Source of the DNA: Pampus argenteus
Taxonomy: Eukaryota; Chordata; Actinopteri; Scombriformes; Stromateidae
NCBI GenBank assembly: GCA_036937835.1
Contig: CM072870.1
Location: forward strand, 62,001-126,000
Direction of reading: 5' to 3'
DNA length: 64,000 nt
Part shown: piece after piece, positions 21,613 through 31,960 of the stretch
Position numbering within the stretch: the stretch's first letter is position 1
How the letters are laid out: each line of letters begins with the position of its first letter
Made by a program: the position numbers and the translations under genes
The notes under the pieces: generated by a model
Told to the model about the DNA's origin: nothing
The model's database searches: none
What the model saw: the letters and a program-made list of their open reading frames with translations, nothing else

Positions 21613-23859
21613 ATGCACCCTTTTTTTGGAGCCAGGGTTACACCTGTGAGCAGGCCTCAAAATGGCTCCTCACCTACACACACACACGCACCTACACGCA
21701 CCCATATACTCACCTCCAGAGACACCACAATAAGGCCACTCATGTCTCTCCCTACACAACCATCCACTAGTTTCAATAACATCCAAAGACACCCCACTTA
21801 TGCCTCTACCCTCACCCAACCTCCTGACCCAGAAACCAGAAACACCAGCAAACAATATTTCAAATTGATACAAGCCATCCACCACAAACACATTATGGAC
21901 AAAGCCCTATCAACAGGTACATTTCCACCAGGCATGCTAAGACAAGTTCACAGACTCACAGACTTTATAAAACCATCAACACCCAGCACCGAAACACGTA
22001 ATAAAATACATAATAACACCACAAACTGGATGTTAAACACAATCTCTATCCTGCAAGAACACTATACAACCACTATAGCAAACATTGACAGAACTTCATA
22101 CAACCCCATAGCTCTACAAATAGCCACCGGTTGGGCCCAGAAACGCTATGGCGACAGACTCACTACAGACACAATAACAGCTGTCCAAATATCACTACAA
22201 CCAGTACAAACAACAACCCCAACCCCACAATTAGCCCACCACACACAACGCACAATCTTTGACTTGCCAACCATCCCCGAAGAACATTTTCCTCCCCTAC
22301 CTAAATCTGTTGCCCCCAAAACACTATCCCTCTATCTAGGCCCCCGCACAACAATTACAGAGGAAATAAATAATTACCATTCTCCCACACCGGACCCGCT
22401 CACACAACATTCTACAGGAACCCAAACAACACCCCAGACAAACATTAAGAAACCCAAGCCCAACCCCCTCCCTTCACCTTATCCCCTCTATAAAAAAACT
22501 ACCCCTTCCAAAGGGTCTGATACCCCTGCCACTTCCACCCCACTTCCACAAAAAACCCGTAGGGTCACCTGGGGTCCGTTACCAGTTAATACAACAGACT
22601 CCCAGTCCTCTACTCCCCATACCCCCATCTCCCCTATCCTTCCGATCATCCCCCCAAACAGAAACCCCCTCAAACCTCCCAATTCTAAAATAACCACAGC
22701 ACAGATTCACCTTTCCACTTCTCCACCTCAACATCAAACAGAATTGCAGACCATCACCCTCAGCAGTCACTCTAATGTCTCTGTACATACTGCTGATACA
22801 ATATCTCTCTACTCTTCCCAGACAGAAGCCACTACCACCGGAGTGGAACCAATCAAACAACCTTTACCAAAGCCCCCTCAAAAAAGAGAACAGGCAAAAA
22901 TGATGAAAGGGACGTCTAAGGTCAACCACGACCTAAACAGAACCCGCTCTGAGCCCTCTCTTTCAACAACCCTAGAAGACACTTTTCCCCATCCACCCTC
23001 CCCAGACACTAAAACACCAACAATAACCCCCAATCCTGATCAATCCAGGACTTCACCTTCCCCCCGATCTACCTCTTCCCCTAAACCCCCTGAACCTACC
23101 TCAATTCCCTCATGCCTATCCACTTCTCAAGACCTTCCCCTTTCCCCACCTATACACACCACCCCTAATCCTCAACCACATTTCCTTGATGATTTTTTTA
23201 CACAATCATCCCCCAACTCCACACATACCGACACCTCTACCCTCTCCACCTCTCCCATATCAAACACCCAGGAATCAATCAGTCCAACCACAGCCATTAA
23301 CACCTCCCTCCCAACAACTTTCAGACCCAACTATCATATCGCACGCCCCACCCGTAAAATAAAAGACTGGCACTTCAAACCCCGGAGAATGATCCTTATC
23401 CTAGGAGACTCCAACATAAGCCGCATCTCTATTCAGACCACCCCCAAAATCCAACTGGAGAGCTACCCCGGAGCTACTGTGTACCACTTCCTCAAGGTTT
23501 TGGAAAAAAACACACCCAACCCCCATGTAAAGCTTATCATCTTCTCAATTGGACACAACAATAAAGATCAAGACCCGAGACAAACCACCATAAAACAATT
23601 AAAATCCCTCTTCCGCAACGCGAAATCCAAATTCCCTAACGCTCACATTTACTTCCCCATAATAAACTTCTCGCCCAATCTCACCCCTACACAAAAAAGC
23701 AACCTCGCGTTAATCAATAAAACCATGGCCATCCATTTCCCCACACTCTCTGAAATACCGCACGATACATTCATCACAGACAAAGATAACACCCACTGGA
23801 CACCCTCCACAGCGAATCTAATTTTTGAAAACTGGTTAAAACAACTCGATTTATACTAA
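21613..23859 (+). CDS. 748-aa Gag-like SGNH ORF (copy 5)
   Basis: Identical protein to the other copies. It is the copy nearest the telomeric tract, about 680 bp upstream of it. Confidence 0.8.
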   Translation: MHPFFGARVTPVSRPQNGSSPTHTHAPTRTHILTSRDTTIRPLMSLPTQPSTSFNNIQRHPTYASTLTQPPDPETRNTSKQYFKLIQAIHHKHIMDKALSTGTFPPGMLRQVHRLTDFIKPSTPSTETRNKIHNNTTNWMLNTISILQEHYTTTIANIDRTSYNPIALQIATGWAQKRYGDRLTTDTITAVQISLQPVQTTTPTPQLAHHTQRTIFDLPTIPEEHFPPLPKSVAPKTLSLYLGPRTTITEEINNYHSPTPDPLTQHSTGTQTTPQTNIKKPKPNPLPSPYPLYKKTTPSKGSDTPATSTPLPQKTRRVTWGPLPVNTTDSQSSTPHTPISPILPIIPPNRNPLKPPNSKITTAQIHLSTSPPQHQTELQTITLSSHSNVSVHTADTISLYSSQTEATTTGVEPIKQPLPKPPQKREQAKMMKGTSKVNHDLNRTRSEPSLSTTLEDTFPHPPSPDTKTPTITPNPDQSRTSPSPRSTSSPKPPEPTSIPSCLSTSQDLPLSPPIHTTPNPQPHFLDDFFTQSSPNSTHTDTSTLSTSPISNTQESISPTTAINTSLPTTFRPNYHIARPTRKIKDWHFKPRRMILILGDSNISRISIQTTPKIQLESYPGATVYHFLKVLEKNTPNPHVKLIIFSIGHNNKDQDPRQTTIKQLKSLFRNAKSKFPNAHIYFPIINFSPNLTPTQKSNLALINKTMAIHFPTLSEIPHDTFITDKDNTHWTPSTANLIFENWLKQLDLY

Positions 23860-24533
23860 CACCCAACCTTCACCTTCCCCTTCAGAACCCTCGATTGGTA
23901 CCCTTACCTCACCTAAACCCCTAAACCTAACCACTTCCCCTACCCTAACCCTAACCTTCCCTTACCCTAAGCATACCCACACTACCTTCCCAACCTACCT
24001 TCCCCCGCCATTTATTATTTTTATTTTTTTATTTTTTTATTTTTTTATTTTTATTTTTTTATTTTTATTTTTTTTTCCCCCACTCCTAAACCCTAATCCT
24101 AACAACTTCCCCTACCCTAAACCCTAACCCTAACCTTCCCTAACCCTAAACATAACCACACCACCTTCCCTTCCTATCCCCCACCCCCCCCCCCCTCCCC
24201 CACTGGAACCTACATCAATCCTCATTTCTTTCTCAATCCGGCACTACCATCCCTTAGGTACCCTTACACACCTTCCTCCTACCCAAACCTTTCCCCCCCC
24301 CCCACCCCCTCTACACACACAGACATCCTTTATTTATTCCATAACACATTTTTTTTATTATTTTATTTTATATTTATTTTTATTTTATTTATTTTATTTT
24401 ATATTTATTTTTATTTTATTTATTTTATTTTAATTATTTTTTTCCCAAACGCTGACCACTCAACCCACCTCATATTAGCAAACCAGTAGGCCAGTGCACT
24501 TTTAATTTTAATCCAAAACCACTGAACCCCAAC

Positions 24534-24740
24534 CCTAACCCAACCCTAACCCTAACCCTAACCCTAACCCTAACCCTAACCCTCTAACCCTAACCCTAAC
24601 CCTAACCCTAACCCTAACCCTAACCCCTAACCCCAACCCCAACCCTAACCCTCTAACCCTAACCCTCTAACCCTAACCCTCTAACCCTAACCCTCTAACC
24701 CTAACCCGAACCCGAACCCTAACCCTAACCCTAACCCTTA
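24534..24740 (+). repeat. Telomeric repeat tract (CCCTAA)n
   Basis: About 200 bp of CCCTAA with variants CTCTAACCC, CCCCAA and CCCGAA. The first part is nearly pure and the part after about 24,630 is mixed. CCCTAA on the + strand means the chromosome end once lay to the left, on the side now held by the array. The array is joined to it at a short telomeric seed. Confidence 0.9.
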
Positions 24741-25400
24741 TTAGGAGACACCCTAACTAATGACTTAGGCTCATCAGACAGAGCTCGTCGCCGCGATCAC
24801 AACGGTACCCCTCGCGTCGCTCTACGACGCTGCGAAAGCGCCCAATTCCCGCCGTAGGCACTTCACGGAATCGCCCCGTTTTCTCCGCCCTTGAACCCCC
24901 AAAAATTCCCAAAGTCACGCCAAAAAATCCAGTTCGCCGCGATCTTTTTTTTTACTCCAAGCTCGTCCAGATCGGACGACAAAAGTGCAGATGGCATGTT
25001 TTCACCGACACCAGGTGGCGCATGGACGCTATAGGCACTTCTTGGAAGATTCCACATTTCAGACACTAACCATTCGTTTTTCACTTTTTTCACCCTTGAA
25101 GGGCCTAGAGGCCTCCAATCCACAAGGGGGTGCTCTCTACCCCCTCATAGTCAGCCATGCCCGTTCCAATGACGCCACCCCCGAGCCTCTACGGCATTGG
25201 GAAGTTGAACTAACCTCAAAAGGTCCCTGAAAAACATTAAGTAACATTTGGTAGCCACTTCCCACCAGCATGCTTTCAGTGCCTCTTCGCTCAGCACGAA
25301 GGGATGGTTCAATCGACACCAAAACCGACCTTGTGCAACCTTTCGTTTGGGAAATGTGCCCAAAATATATATATTTCCATATAAAATCTGTCTATGCTTC
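24741..25400. other. Start of gene island; no gene recognised
   Basis: Single-copy-looking sequence between the telomeric tract and the minisatellite. Frames of 60-155 codons exist on both strands but none resembles a known domain or has a convincing splice pattern. Confidence 0.5.
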
Positions 25401-26060
25401 CAACTTCCAAATTCTGCACTTCCAGCTGCCCCAAGTCTAAATACCACCATTAAGCAGGAATGTGGAAGATTCCAAATTATGCACTTCCAAGTTGGAAGTG
25501 TCCATAATATGGAATGTGGAACTGTCCAGAATCTGGAAGTTGCCCCAAGTCTAACCCCACAGTAAGCGAGAATGTGGAAGGCTTCCAAATTCTGTACTTC
25601 CAATTTGGAACTGTCCATAATATGGAATGTGGAACTGTCTAGAATCTGGAAGTTGCCCCAAGTCTAACCCCACGGTAAGCGAGAATGTGGAAGGCTTCCA
25701 AATTCTGCACTTCCAATTTGGAACTGTCCATAATATGGAATGTGGAACTGTCCAGAATATAGTATGTGGAACTGTCTAGAATCTGGAAGCTGCCCCAAGT
25801 CTAAATACCACCATTAAGCGAGAATGTGGAAGCCTTCCAAATTCTGCACTTCCAAGTTGGAACTGTCCATAATATGGAATGTGGAACTGTCTAGAATCTG
25901 GAAGTTGCCCCAAGTCTAACCCCACGGTAAGCGAGAATGTGGAAGGCTTCCAAATTCTGCACTTCCAATTTGGAACTGTCCATAATATGGAATGTGGAAC
26001 TTTTCAGGATATGGAATGTGGAACTGTTCAGAATCTGGAAGCTGCCCCAAGTCTAAACAC
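25400..26060. repeat. TGGAATGT-rich minisatellite, block 1
   Basis: Imperfect tandem copies of about 115-120 bp built from the phrases CTGTCCATAATATGGAATGT, CCAGAATCTGGAAGCTGCCC, AAATACCACCATTAAGCGAG and CTTCCAAATTCTGCACTTCC. TTCCA and TGGAA recur in both orientations, giving many small inverted repeats. The block lies downstream (3') of gene A. Apparent frames across it are repeat translations, not genes. Confidence 0.85.
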
Positions 26061-26122
26061 AAGCAAAGTTTATTTAATAAGAACAATAAAGTCATACAAG
26101 TCAAACATCAATTTTATTTTAG

Positions 26123-26545
26123 TTAGTCATGATGACAGACATTACAGCACCAGATTGCTCTGACATCTGGAAATTTGAAGCAACACCCTGAATCTGGCTC
26201 TGGCTCTGAATCTTTGGGTGGCTCAGACACACAATTGCTCATCTTCCATTGGGGAACCGACACAATGGTTGGGGCGCTGGGTTGGAGGTGGAGGAAGCCA
26301 AGGCAGGGTTGAACCGAGCTGGTCAGTAGGCCTGGAAACGGGTCGGGGGGGCACCAATTGCCCTCGCTTTCTTGGTCTGAGAGGTATGTGCTATTGGTTC
26401 CACTGATGTATTGGTCTGTGCACGATGGGCTGGATCGAGAGCTATCTATCAACTGTGTATGGAGAAGATAGGTGAATGGCATGAAAAGCTGCACCAGACA
26501 TAGCGTATAATCAATTTGCCATCCTTGTCTACTCACCTTGAACAT
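26123..26545 (-). CDS. Gene A: small spliced gene, 112 aa, unknown function
   Basis: Three exons on the minus strand: a 5' non-coding exon (about 26,768-26,850, donor gttagt), exon 2 (26,537-26,575) ending ATG-TTC-AAG|gtgagt, and exon 3 (26,123-26,452) after a cacag acceptor. The reading frame continues across the join. The protein is Ser/Pro/Glu-rich and ends RAIWCCNVCHHD, like genes B and F, with which it shares VPQWKMSNCVSEP. No signal peptide or known domain is seen. AATAAA lies just downstream on the minus strand (about 26,070-26,090), and the ETS-type palindrome at 26,866-26,887 is its probable promoter. The structure is inferred from sequence only. Confidence 0.6.
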   Translation of the reverse strand: MFKVSRQGWQIDYTLCLVQLFMPFTYLLHTQLIDSSRSSPSCTDQYISGTNSTYLSDQESEGNWCPPDPFPGLLTSSVQPCLGFLHLQPSAPTIVSVPQWKMSNCVSEPPKDSEPEPDSGCCFKFPDVRAIWCCNVCHHD

Positions 26546-26865
26546 GTCAGGCACAGCTTCCAGGTCCTGCACCGCCTCAAAGAATAATAAAAAAAAGTGT
26601 GAATATGGAAGCATTCCATGTGCTTCCGAATTCTGATCTGTTGCATTAACATTAGCATACTAATTAGCATCTTCGCTAATATCAGCCAAAATCAAAGTCA
26701 CATGAATAAATGCACCACATGTTGGGTCACCAAAGGCGGGGTGTCAGTGAGACTGACAGTAACTAACCTGTGCCTTTTGCTGCTCCGCACACAGCACTGG
26801 CAACGACTGTGCTTTAGCGCGGCTCATGCTCATGTTTATATTGTTTTTCCCCACTTGTTTCCACT

Positions 26866-26887
26866 ACTTCCTGTGGACACAGGAAGT
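26866..26887 (-). promoter_or_regulatory. ETS-type palindrome, gene A promoter
   Basis: ACTTCCTGTGGACACAGGAAGT is almost self-complementary, with ACTTCCTGT facing its own complement. ETS-family factors bind GGAAGT cores. It sits just upstream of exon 1 and is repeated before five other genes of the island, with a weaker version before the recombinase gene. Confidence 0.6.
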
Positions 26888-26919
26888 GAAAAAGTTGACC
26901 TCCTCAGGTAACAGGTGAG

Positions 26920-27290
26920 AATGTGGAAGGCTTCCAAAGTCTGCCTATGCTTCCAAATCCTGCACTTCCAAATACTGCCTATGCTTCCAACTTCCAAATT
27001 CTGCACTTTTATACTGGAACTGTCCACAATATGGAATGTGGAACTGTCCAGAATCTGGAAGCTGCCCCAAGTCTAAATACCACCATTAAGCGAGAATGTG
27101 GAACGCTTCCAAATTCTGCACTTCCAAGTTGGAACTGTACATAATATGGAATGTGGAACTGTCCAGAATATGGATGTTTAGCCTCTCCACTGGCGAGAAT
27201 GTGGAAGCTGAACTGTCCATATTGTGGAATTGTTCAGATTATGGAATTGTCCATAATCTGGAAGCTGCCCCAAGTCTAAACACAAGCAAA
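26920..27290. repeat. TGGAATGT-rich minisatellite, block 2
   Basis: Same repeat as block 1, lying between the promoter of gene A and the 3' end of gene B. Confidence 0.8.
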
Positions 27291-27335
27291 AAAGAACAAT
27301 AAAGTCATACAAGTCAAACATCAATTTTATTTTAA

Positions 27336-27832
27336 TTAGTCATGATTACAGACATTACAGCACCAGATTGCCCTGAGACTTGAAAAATTGCAGCAGCTGC
27401 CTGACTCTGGCTCTGGCTCTGAATCTTTGGATGGCTCAGACACACAATTGCTCATCTTCCATTGGGGAACAGACACAATGATTGGGGCGCTGGGTTGGGG
27501 TTGGAGGTAGAGAAAGCCAGGAGGGGGTCGAATCGAGCTATGCCTCACTGGTGGCGTGGGAGGTGGGTTGAGGAATCCAGGAGGAGAGCATGGTACCCCA
27601 GAGGTAAGTAGGCATGGGGACGGTGGGGGGGGCCACCACCGATCGCCCTCGCTTTGTTGGTCTGTGCACGATGGGCTGCTGGTTTTAAAGCTCGCAAGAC
27701 AGTTGAGTCTGGATGAGCGGCTGTATTGAGAGGTATGTTTGAACTGTGTACAAAGACGATAGGTGAATGGCATGACAAACCACATCACAAAACTACCATA
27801 CAACTGATTTGCCAGGCTCATCTGCTTACCAT
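27336..27832 (-). CDS. Gene B: small spliced gene, 136 aa, unknown function
   Basis: Exons: non-coding about 28,068-28,140 (donor gtaagt); 27,830-27,863 ending exactly at ATG|gtaagc; 27,336-27,743 after tacacag, beginning FKHTSQYSRSS. 408 bases of exon 3 give 135 codons and a stop in frame with the ATG. Pro/Ser-rich, with PPPPSPCLLTSG and PPGFLNPPPTPP, and an ending RAIWCCNVCNHD. It is a close paralogue of gene F and more distant from gene A. The conserved Cys-rich tail (WCCNVC) is the most constant part. No known family recognised. Confidence 0.6.
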
Positions 27833-28153
27833 CTTCACGTCAGGTCAAAAGCAGACGCACTGCCTAGAAAAACAATGAAACTGGTTAAAACATGGAAGCA
27901 AAGTGCATGCTTCCAGATTCTGATCTATTCCACTAGCATTAGCATGCCAGATGGCATAGCCACAGATATTGGGAAAACTCAAAGACATGCGAATAAATGC
28001 AACACTTGTTTGGTCATCAGAGGGAAAGGGGCACTTTAGATTGTTGCAGACACCCACTATGACTTACCTGCATTTGTTACTGCTTGAAACCGTGCTTGGA
28101 AGCTGCCAGACTTGCTCTTCCTCACCTGGTTTTGCAATATCCTCGTTGCTGCT

Positions 28154-28175
28154 ACTTCCTGTTGACACAGGAAGT
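28154..28175 (-). promoter_or_regulatory. ETS-type palindrome, gene B promoter
   Basis: ACTTCCTGTTGACACAGGAAGT followed by GAAAAAGTTGACCTCC, the same block as before genes A, C, D and F. Confidence 0.6.
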
Positions 28176-28199
28176 GAAAAAGTTGACCTCCTAAGGTAA

Positions 28200-28675
28200 C
28201 AGGTGAGAATGTGGAATGCTTCCAAATCCTGCACTTCCAAATACTGCCTATGCTTCCAACTTCCAAATTCTGCACTTCCAAGTTGGAACTGTCCATAATA
28301 TGGAATGTGGAAGTGTCCAGAATCTGGAAGCTGCCCCAAGTCTAACCCCATGGTAAGCGAGAATGTGGAACGCTTCCAAATTCTGCACATACCAAGTTGG
28401 AACTGTCCATAATATGGAATGCGTAATTGTCCAGAATCTGGAAGCTGCCCCAAGTCTAAATACCACCGTTAAGCGAGAATGTGGAAGGCTTCCAAATTCT
28501 GCACTTCCATACTGGAACTGTCCACAATATGGAATGCGTAATTGTCCAGAATCTGGAAGCTGCCCCAAGTCTAAATACCACCGTTAAGCGAGAATGTGGA
28601 AGGGTACCAAATTCTGCACTTCCAAGTTGGAACTGTCCAGAATCTGGAAGCTGCCCCAAGCCTAACCACCCCTGC
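28200..28675. repeat. TGGAATGT-rich minisatellite, block 3
   Basis: About four copies, between the promoter of gene B and the 3' end of gene C. Confidence 0.8.
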
Positions 28676-28811
28676 AATAAAAACAAGGACAAGTCACATA
28701 CCTATAGCAAAAAACTTTATTTGGTCACAACATGTTGACCGACCTGAACAGTGAACAAAGCTCCAACGGAGCAGAATCCTAACTCTAATTCGCATTTATC
28801 TCAGTCCCTCC

Positions 28812-29431
28812 TTAATCAGATTTCTTTGTGGCCTTCTTGGGCTGGTTTCCTTCTCTCGGCTTACTATCCTGGGACATCTCCAATTTCGGGCTTTCATCGG
28901 TGGGGGTCGGGGAAGTGGGGCCTTGATCAGAATTCTTTGTGGCCTTCATGGGCTGGTTTCCTTCTCCCGGCTTACTATCCGGGGACATCTCCAATTTCGG
29001 GCTTTCATCGGTGCGGGTCGGGGAAGTGGGGCCTTTATCAGATTTCTTTGTGGCCTTCTTGGGCTGGTTTCCTTCTCCTGGCTTACTATCCTGGGATATC
29101 TCCAATTTTGGGCTTTCATCGGTGCGGGTTGAGGAAGTGGGGCCTTGATCAGATTTCTTTGTGGCCTTCTTGGGCTGGTTTCCTTCTCCTGGCTTACTAT
29201 CCTGGGATATCTCCAATTTTGGGCTTTCATCGGTGCGGGTTGGGGAGGTGGGGCATTGCTGTGAGCTGTACAAGCAGCAGGTGTACTCAGGCGGAGGGTC
29301 GTTTGCTCCTGCTCCGCATTGGCTTGGATTCAGTTGTTGGCCAGACTGCGTGTTTGGGGGGGACATAGTATGGGAATGAAAAACTGCATCACAGCTTTTA
29401 TATCAGTTAAACAACCTTGCGTACTTACCAT
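28812..29431 (-). CDS. Gene C: small spliced gene, 178 aa, with four 38-residue repeats
   Basis: Exons: non-coding about 29,680-29,750; 29,429-29,466 ending ATG|gtaagt; 28,812-29,345 after acacgcag, beginning SGQQLNPSQCGAG. The frame is continuous. After a PPPEYTCCLY segment (a PPxY-type motif, a known WW-domain ligand) come four copies of a 38-residue charged repeat with the core TDESPKLEISQDSKPGEG and KKATKKSD, ending at a stop. The repeat is 114 bp at DNA level. Polyadenylation is suggested by AATAAA in minus orientation at about 28,715. Gene G is a paralogue with a single repeat. Function unknown; the Lys/Glu/Ser/Pro repeat suggests a disordered protein. Confidence 0.6.
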
Positions 29432-29765
29432 CTTGTGTCAAAATCAGCCAGGGGGAAATGTGTCTCCTGGGATACAAAAGAAATGTAAAAGGTGAGAATG
29501 TGGAAGCAGACCACATGGTTCCAAAATCCTATTTAATGTGCTAGCATTAGCTCGCTAGCAGCGTTTTTTTTTCCGCCAACAAAAAAAAAAAGATTTTACA
29601 CAAATAAACATGCCCTGATTTTGGTCCCCCGAGGGATAACCGCCACTTGAGGTTTTTGGGGTCACCTACACACACTTACCTTCTCTCAAATGTAATTTCC
29701 ACAGCGCCAGTGAAGAGCTGCCGTTTGTGTAGCTGCCGAGTTCGTCTCTACCAATATGATGGGGG

Positions 29766-29787
29766 ACTTCCTGTTGACACAGGAAGT
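29766..29787 (-). promoter_or_regulatory. ETS-type palindrome, gene C promoter
   Basis: ACTTCCTGTTGACACAGGAAGT just upstream of the first exon. Confidence 0.6.
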
Positions 29788-29814
29788 GAAAAAGTTGACC
29801 TCTGCTAACAAGTA

Positions 29815-30115
29815 AGAATGTGGAAGATTCCATATTTTCACCTACAAGCGATTCCTCATTTCAACTCAACAGGCAGGAATATGGAAGGCTTCCAAATTCT
29901 GCACTTCCATACTGGAACTGTCCATAATATGGAATGTGGAAGTGTCCAGAATCTGGAAACTGCCCCAAGTCTAAATACCACCATTAAGCGAGAATGTGGA
30001 AGCCTTCCAAATTCTGCACTTCCAAGTTGGAACTGTCCATAATATGGAAGGTGGAACTGTCCAGAATCTGGAAGCTGCCCCAAGTCTAAATAACACCATT
30101 AAGCAAGAATGTGAA
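29815..30115. repeat. TGGAATGT-rich minisatellite, block 4
   Basis: About two and a half copies between the gene C promoter and the 3' end of gene D. Confidence 0.8.
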
Positions 30116-30210
30116 AGAGTCAATGAGAATCTGGAATTTTTTGGTCAACCTTTATCCCATCACATAAAGTGGTGGACAGCATTCCCTTTACAGTACAACA
30201 TGGGATGATG

Positions 30211-30825
30211 TCATGCATCACTCAAACTGCACTTTATTTCAATGTCAAGAGTGCACACCACTGTCCAGATGGATACTCCGGGGTCAAACCCCTGTACGAC
30301 TGGGGGATCGGTGGCCAAGTCCCCGTTGGGACCTGTGTTCAAAAGAAGCTCAGGCTGCCTGGCACTCGGCGGATTGTGGCTGACATCTGGGGAATTCTCA
30401 GCAGGAGGCTGAGGCCTGACTCTGGGGTTGGGACTGGTGGCTGGGCTGTGCACGACAACATTCAAACTGCCCCCCTGCACCTCACTGATGTTGACCCTGG
30501 AGAGAGATAAGGAAAAGAGTTAGAAAACTTAGGTGGCCACCTCAGTGGGGCAAGGCGAAATAAAAGGGAAGCCTCTGTCTTACTCATTCTCTGCACCTCG
30601 GACAGAGATTCCCCATCTTTGGCATGGGTCCACATGAGCCACAGGTTGGGCAGAGGGCCCCTTGGGCCGCAATCGCTGCGGCACCCCCCATTCTCGCTTT
30701 GGGATCTTGCAAAAAACTCTGGATCTTAACTTTGGCTGTGTGTGGGTGGAAAAGATTTCGAAGAAATTAACAAACCACATTACAGATATCCCACAGTCCA
30801 AGAGTAAATCTTGTCTACTCACCAT
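30211..30825 (-). CDS. Gene D: small spliced gene, 146 aa, unknown function
   Basis: Exons: non-coding about 31,061-31,150; 30,823-30,867 ending ATG|gtgagt; 30,584-30,735 (PKLRSRVFCKIPKREWG...) ending GA|gtaag; 30,211-30,496 after ctctccag. Coding lengths 3+152+286 give 147 codons including the stop, with phases matching at each join. The protein starts basic, then is Pro/Asn-rich (SPATSPNPRVRPQPPAENSP) and ends in DIEIKCSLSDA. No known domain. AATAAA lies in minus orientation at about 30,230. Confidence 0.6.
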
Positions 30826-31154
30826 CTCAGATGGAAAAGCAATCACAGGCAATGCACCAGCCACGAACTGAAAAATAATGGTAGTAGGTGTGAACTTGGA
30901 AGCATAAGGTCAGCTTCCAAATTCCTATCAGTTTTGCTAGCATTAGCTCGCTAATTAGCGCCATTTCAAGTGCCGGCAATATTCAAAGCCACACAAAATA
31001 AGCATGCCACATGTTTGGTCTCAGGAGGGAAAACATGACTTGCGGCTGATGCCCACTCACCTGCACGTTGTTTCAACTGCAATTTCAACTCGTCCAACGC
31101 GGAAGACAATGCCTTGTGTGGAGTTGCCCAGCCCGTTTACGCTTTTTTTCCACT

Positions 31155-31176
31155 ACTTCCTGTTGACACAGGAAGT
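31155..31176 (-). promoter_or_regulatory. ETS-type palindrome, gene D promoter
   Basis: ACTTCCTGTTGACACAGGAAGT upstream of exon 1 of gene D. Confidence 0.6.
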
Positions 31177-31199
31177 GAAAAAGCTGACCTCTGCTAATA

Positions 31200-31480
31200 A
31201 GTGAAAATGTGGAAGATTCCAAATTCTGCACTTCCAATTTGGAACTGTCCATAATATGGAATGTGGAAGTGTCCAGAATCTGGAAGCTGCCCCAAGTCTA
31301 ACCCCATGGTAAGCGAGAATGTGAAAGGGTTCCACATTCTGCACTTCCAAGTTGGAACTGTCCATAATATGGAATGTGGAAGTGTCCAGAATCTGGAAGC
31401 TGCCCTAAGCCTAAATACCACCGTTAAGCGAGAATGTGGAAGGATGGAATCATCCAGAATCTGGAAGCTGCCCCAAGTCT
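31200..31480. repeat. TGGAATGT-rich minisatellite, block 5
   Basis: About two and a half copies upstream of gene D. Confidence 0.8.
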
Positions 31481-31481
31481 A

Positions 31482-31808
31482 AATGCATGTGTTGTCGCCG
31501 TCATCATTGTTGCCATATCCCCATTACAGTTTATAGTTATGTAATGATTTGCTGCTACTGTAATAATTCATCATTCATTGTAACCTATTCTTATCACCCA
31601 TTGTAATTCATTATTATTCATTGTGAGTGTACAATATGTGTGTGTTGATTTGTTCTGTACATGTGACATCATTGCACGTCTGTCCGTCCTGGGATAGGGA
31701 TCCCTCCTCTGTGGCTCTTCCTGAGGTTTCTTCCACCTTTTTCCCTGTTAAAAGGTTTTTTGGTGGGCAAGTTTTTCCTCACTCGAATCGAGGGTCTAAG
31801 GACAGAGC
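31482..31808 (+). mobile_element. LINE 3'-UTR fragment (L2/Rex type), plus orientation
   Basis: Contains the phrases ATTCATCATTCATTGTAA, GTGACATCATTGCACGTCTG, GGTTTCTTCCACCTTTTTCC and CTCGAATCGAGGGTCTAAGG, in the same order as the complement of 58,330-58,860, where they follow a LINE C-terminus. It ends inside the minisatellite, which resumes at about 31,805. Confidence 0.6.
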
Positions 31809-31960
31809 TGTCCATAGTATGGAATATGGAATTGTCCAGAATCTGGAAGCTGCCCCAAGCCAAAATACTGCCATTAAGTGGGAATGTGGAAGGGTTCCAA
31901 CTTCTGCCCTTACAAGTTGGAAGCGTCCAGAATCTGGAAGGTGCCCCAAGTTTAATAACT
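31805..31960. repeat. TGGAATGT-rich minisatellite, block 6
   Basis: One to one and a half degenerate copies just beyond the 3' end of gene E. Confidence 0.65.

Larger units (their letters stand above)
20538..24546 (+). repeat. Array unit 5, 3' end replaced by telomeric repeat
   Basis: Same as the other units up to the third telomeric seed (AACCCTAACCCAACCCTAACCC). There the other units continue into CAGCCAGTGCC and about 600 bp more, but this one continues as CCCTAA repeat. It therefore lacks the antisense tRNA-like segment, promoter and hammerhead at its right end. Confidence 0.85.

Noticed and set aside
1..24533. CRISPR-like or viral tandem repeat
   Set aside because: Units are kilobases long with eukaryotic promoter, telomeric and retroelement features; no spacers or cas-type genes.
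1..24533. Array as pure assembly artefact
   Set aside because: Units differ in T and C runs and in a few single bases, and the last ends differently. Expansion or collapse in copy number still cannot be excluded without reads.
25151..25618. 155-codon minus-strand frame
   Set aside because: Half of it is minisatellite and the rest has no match or splice support.
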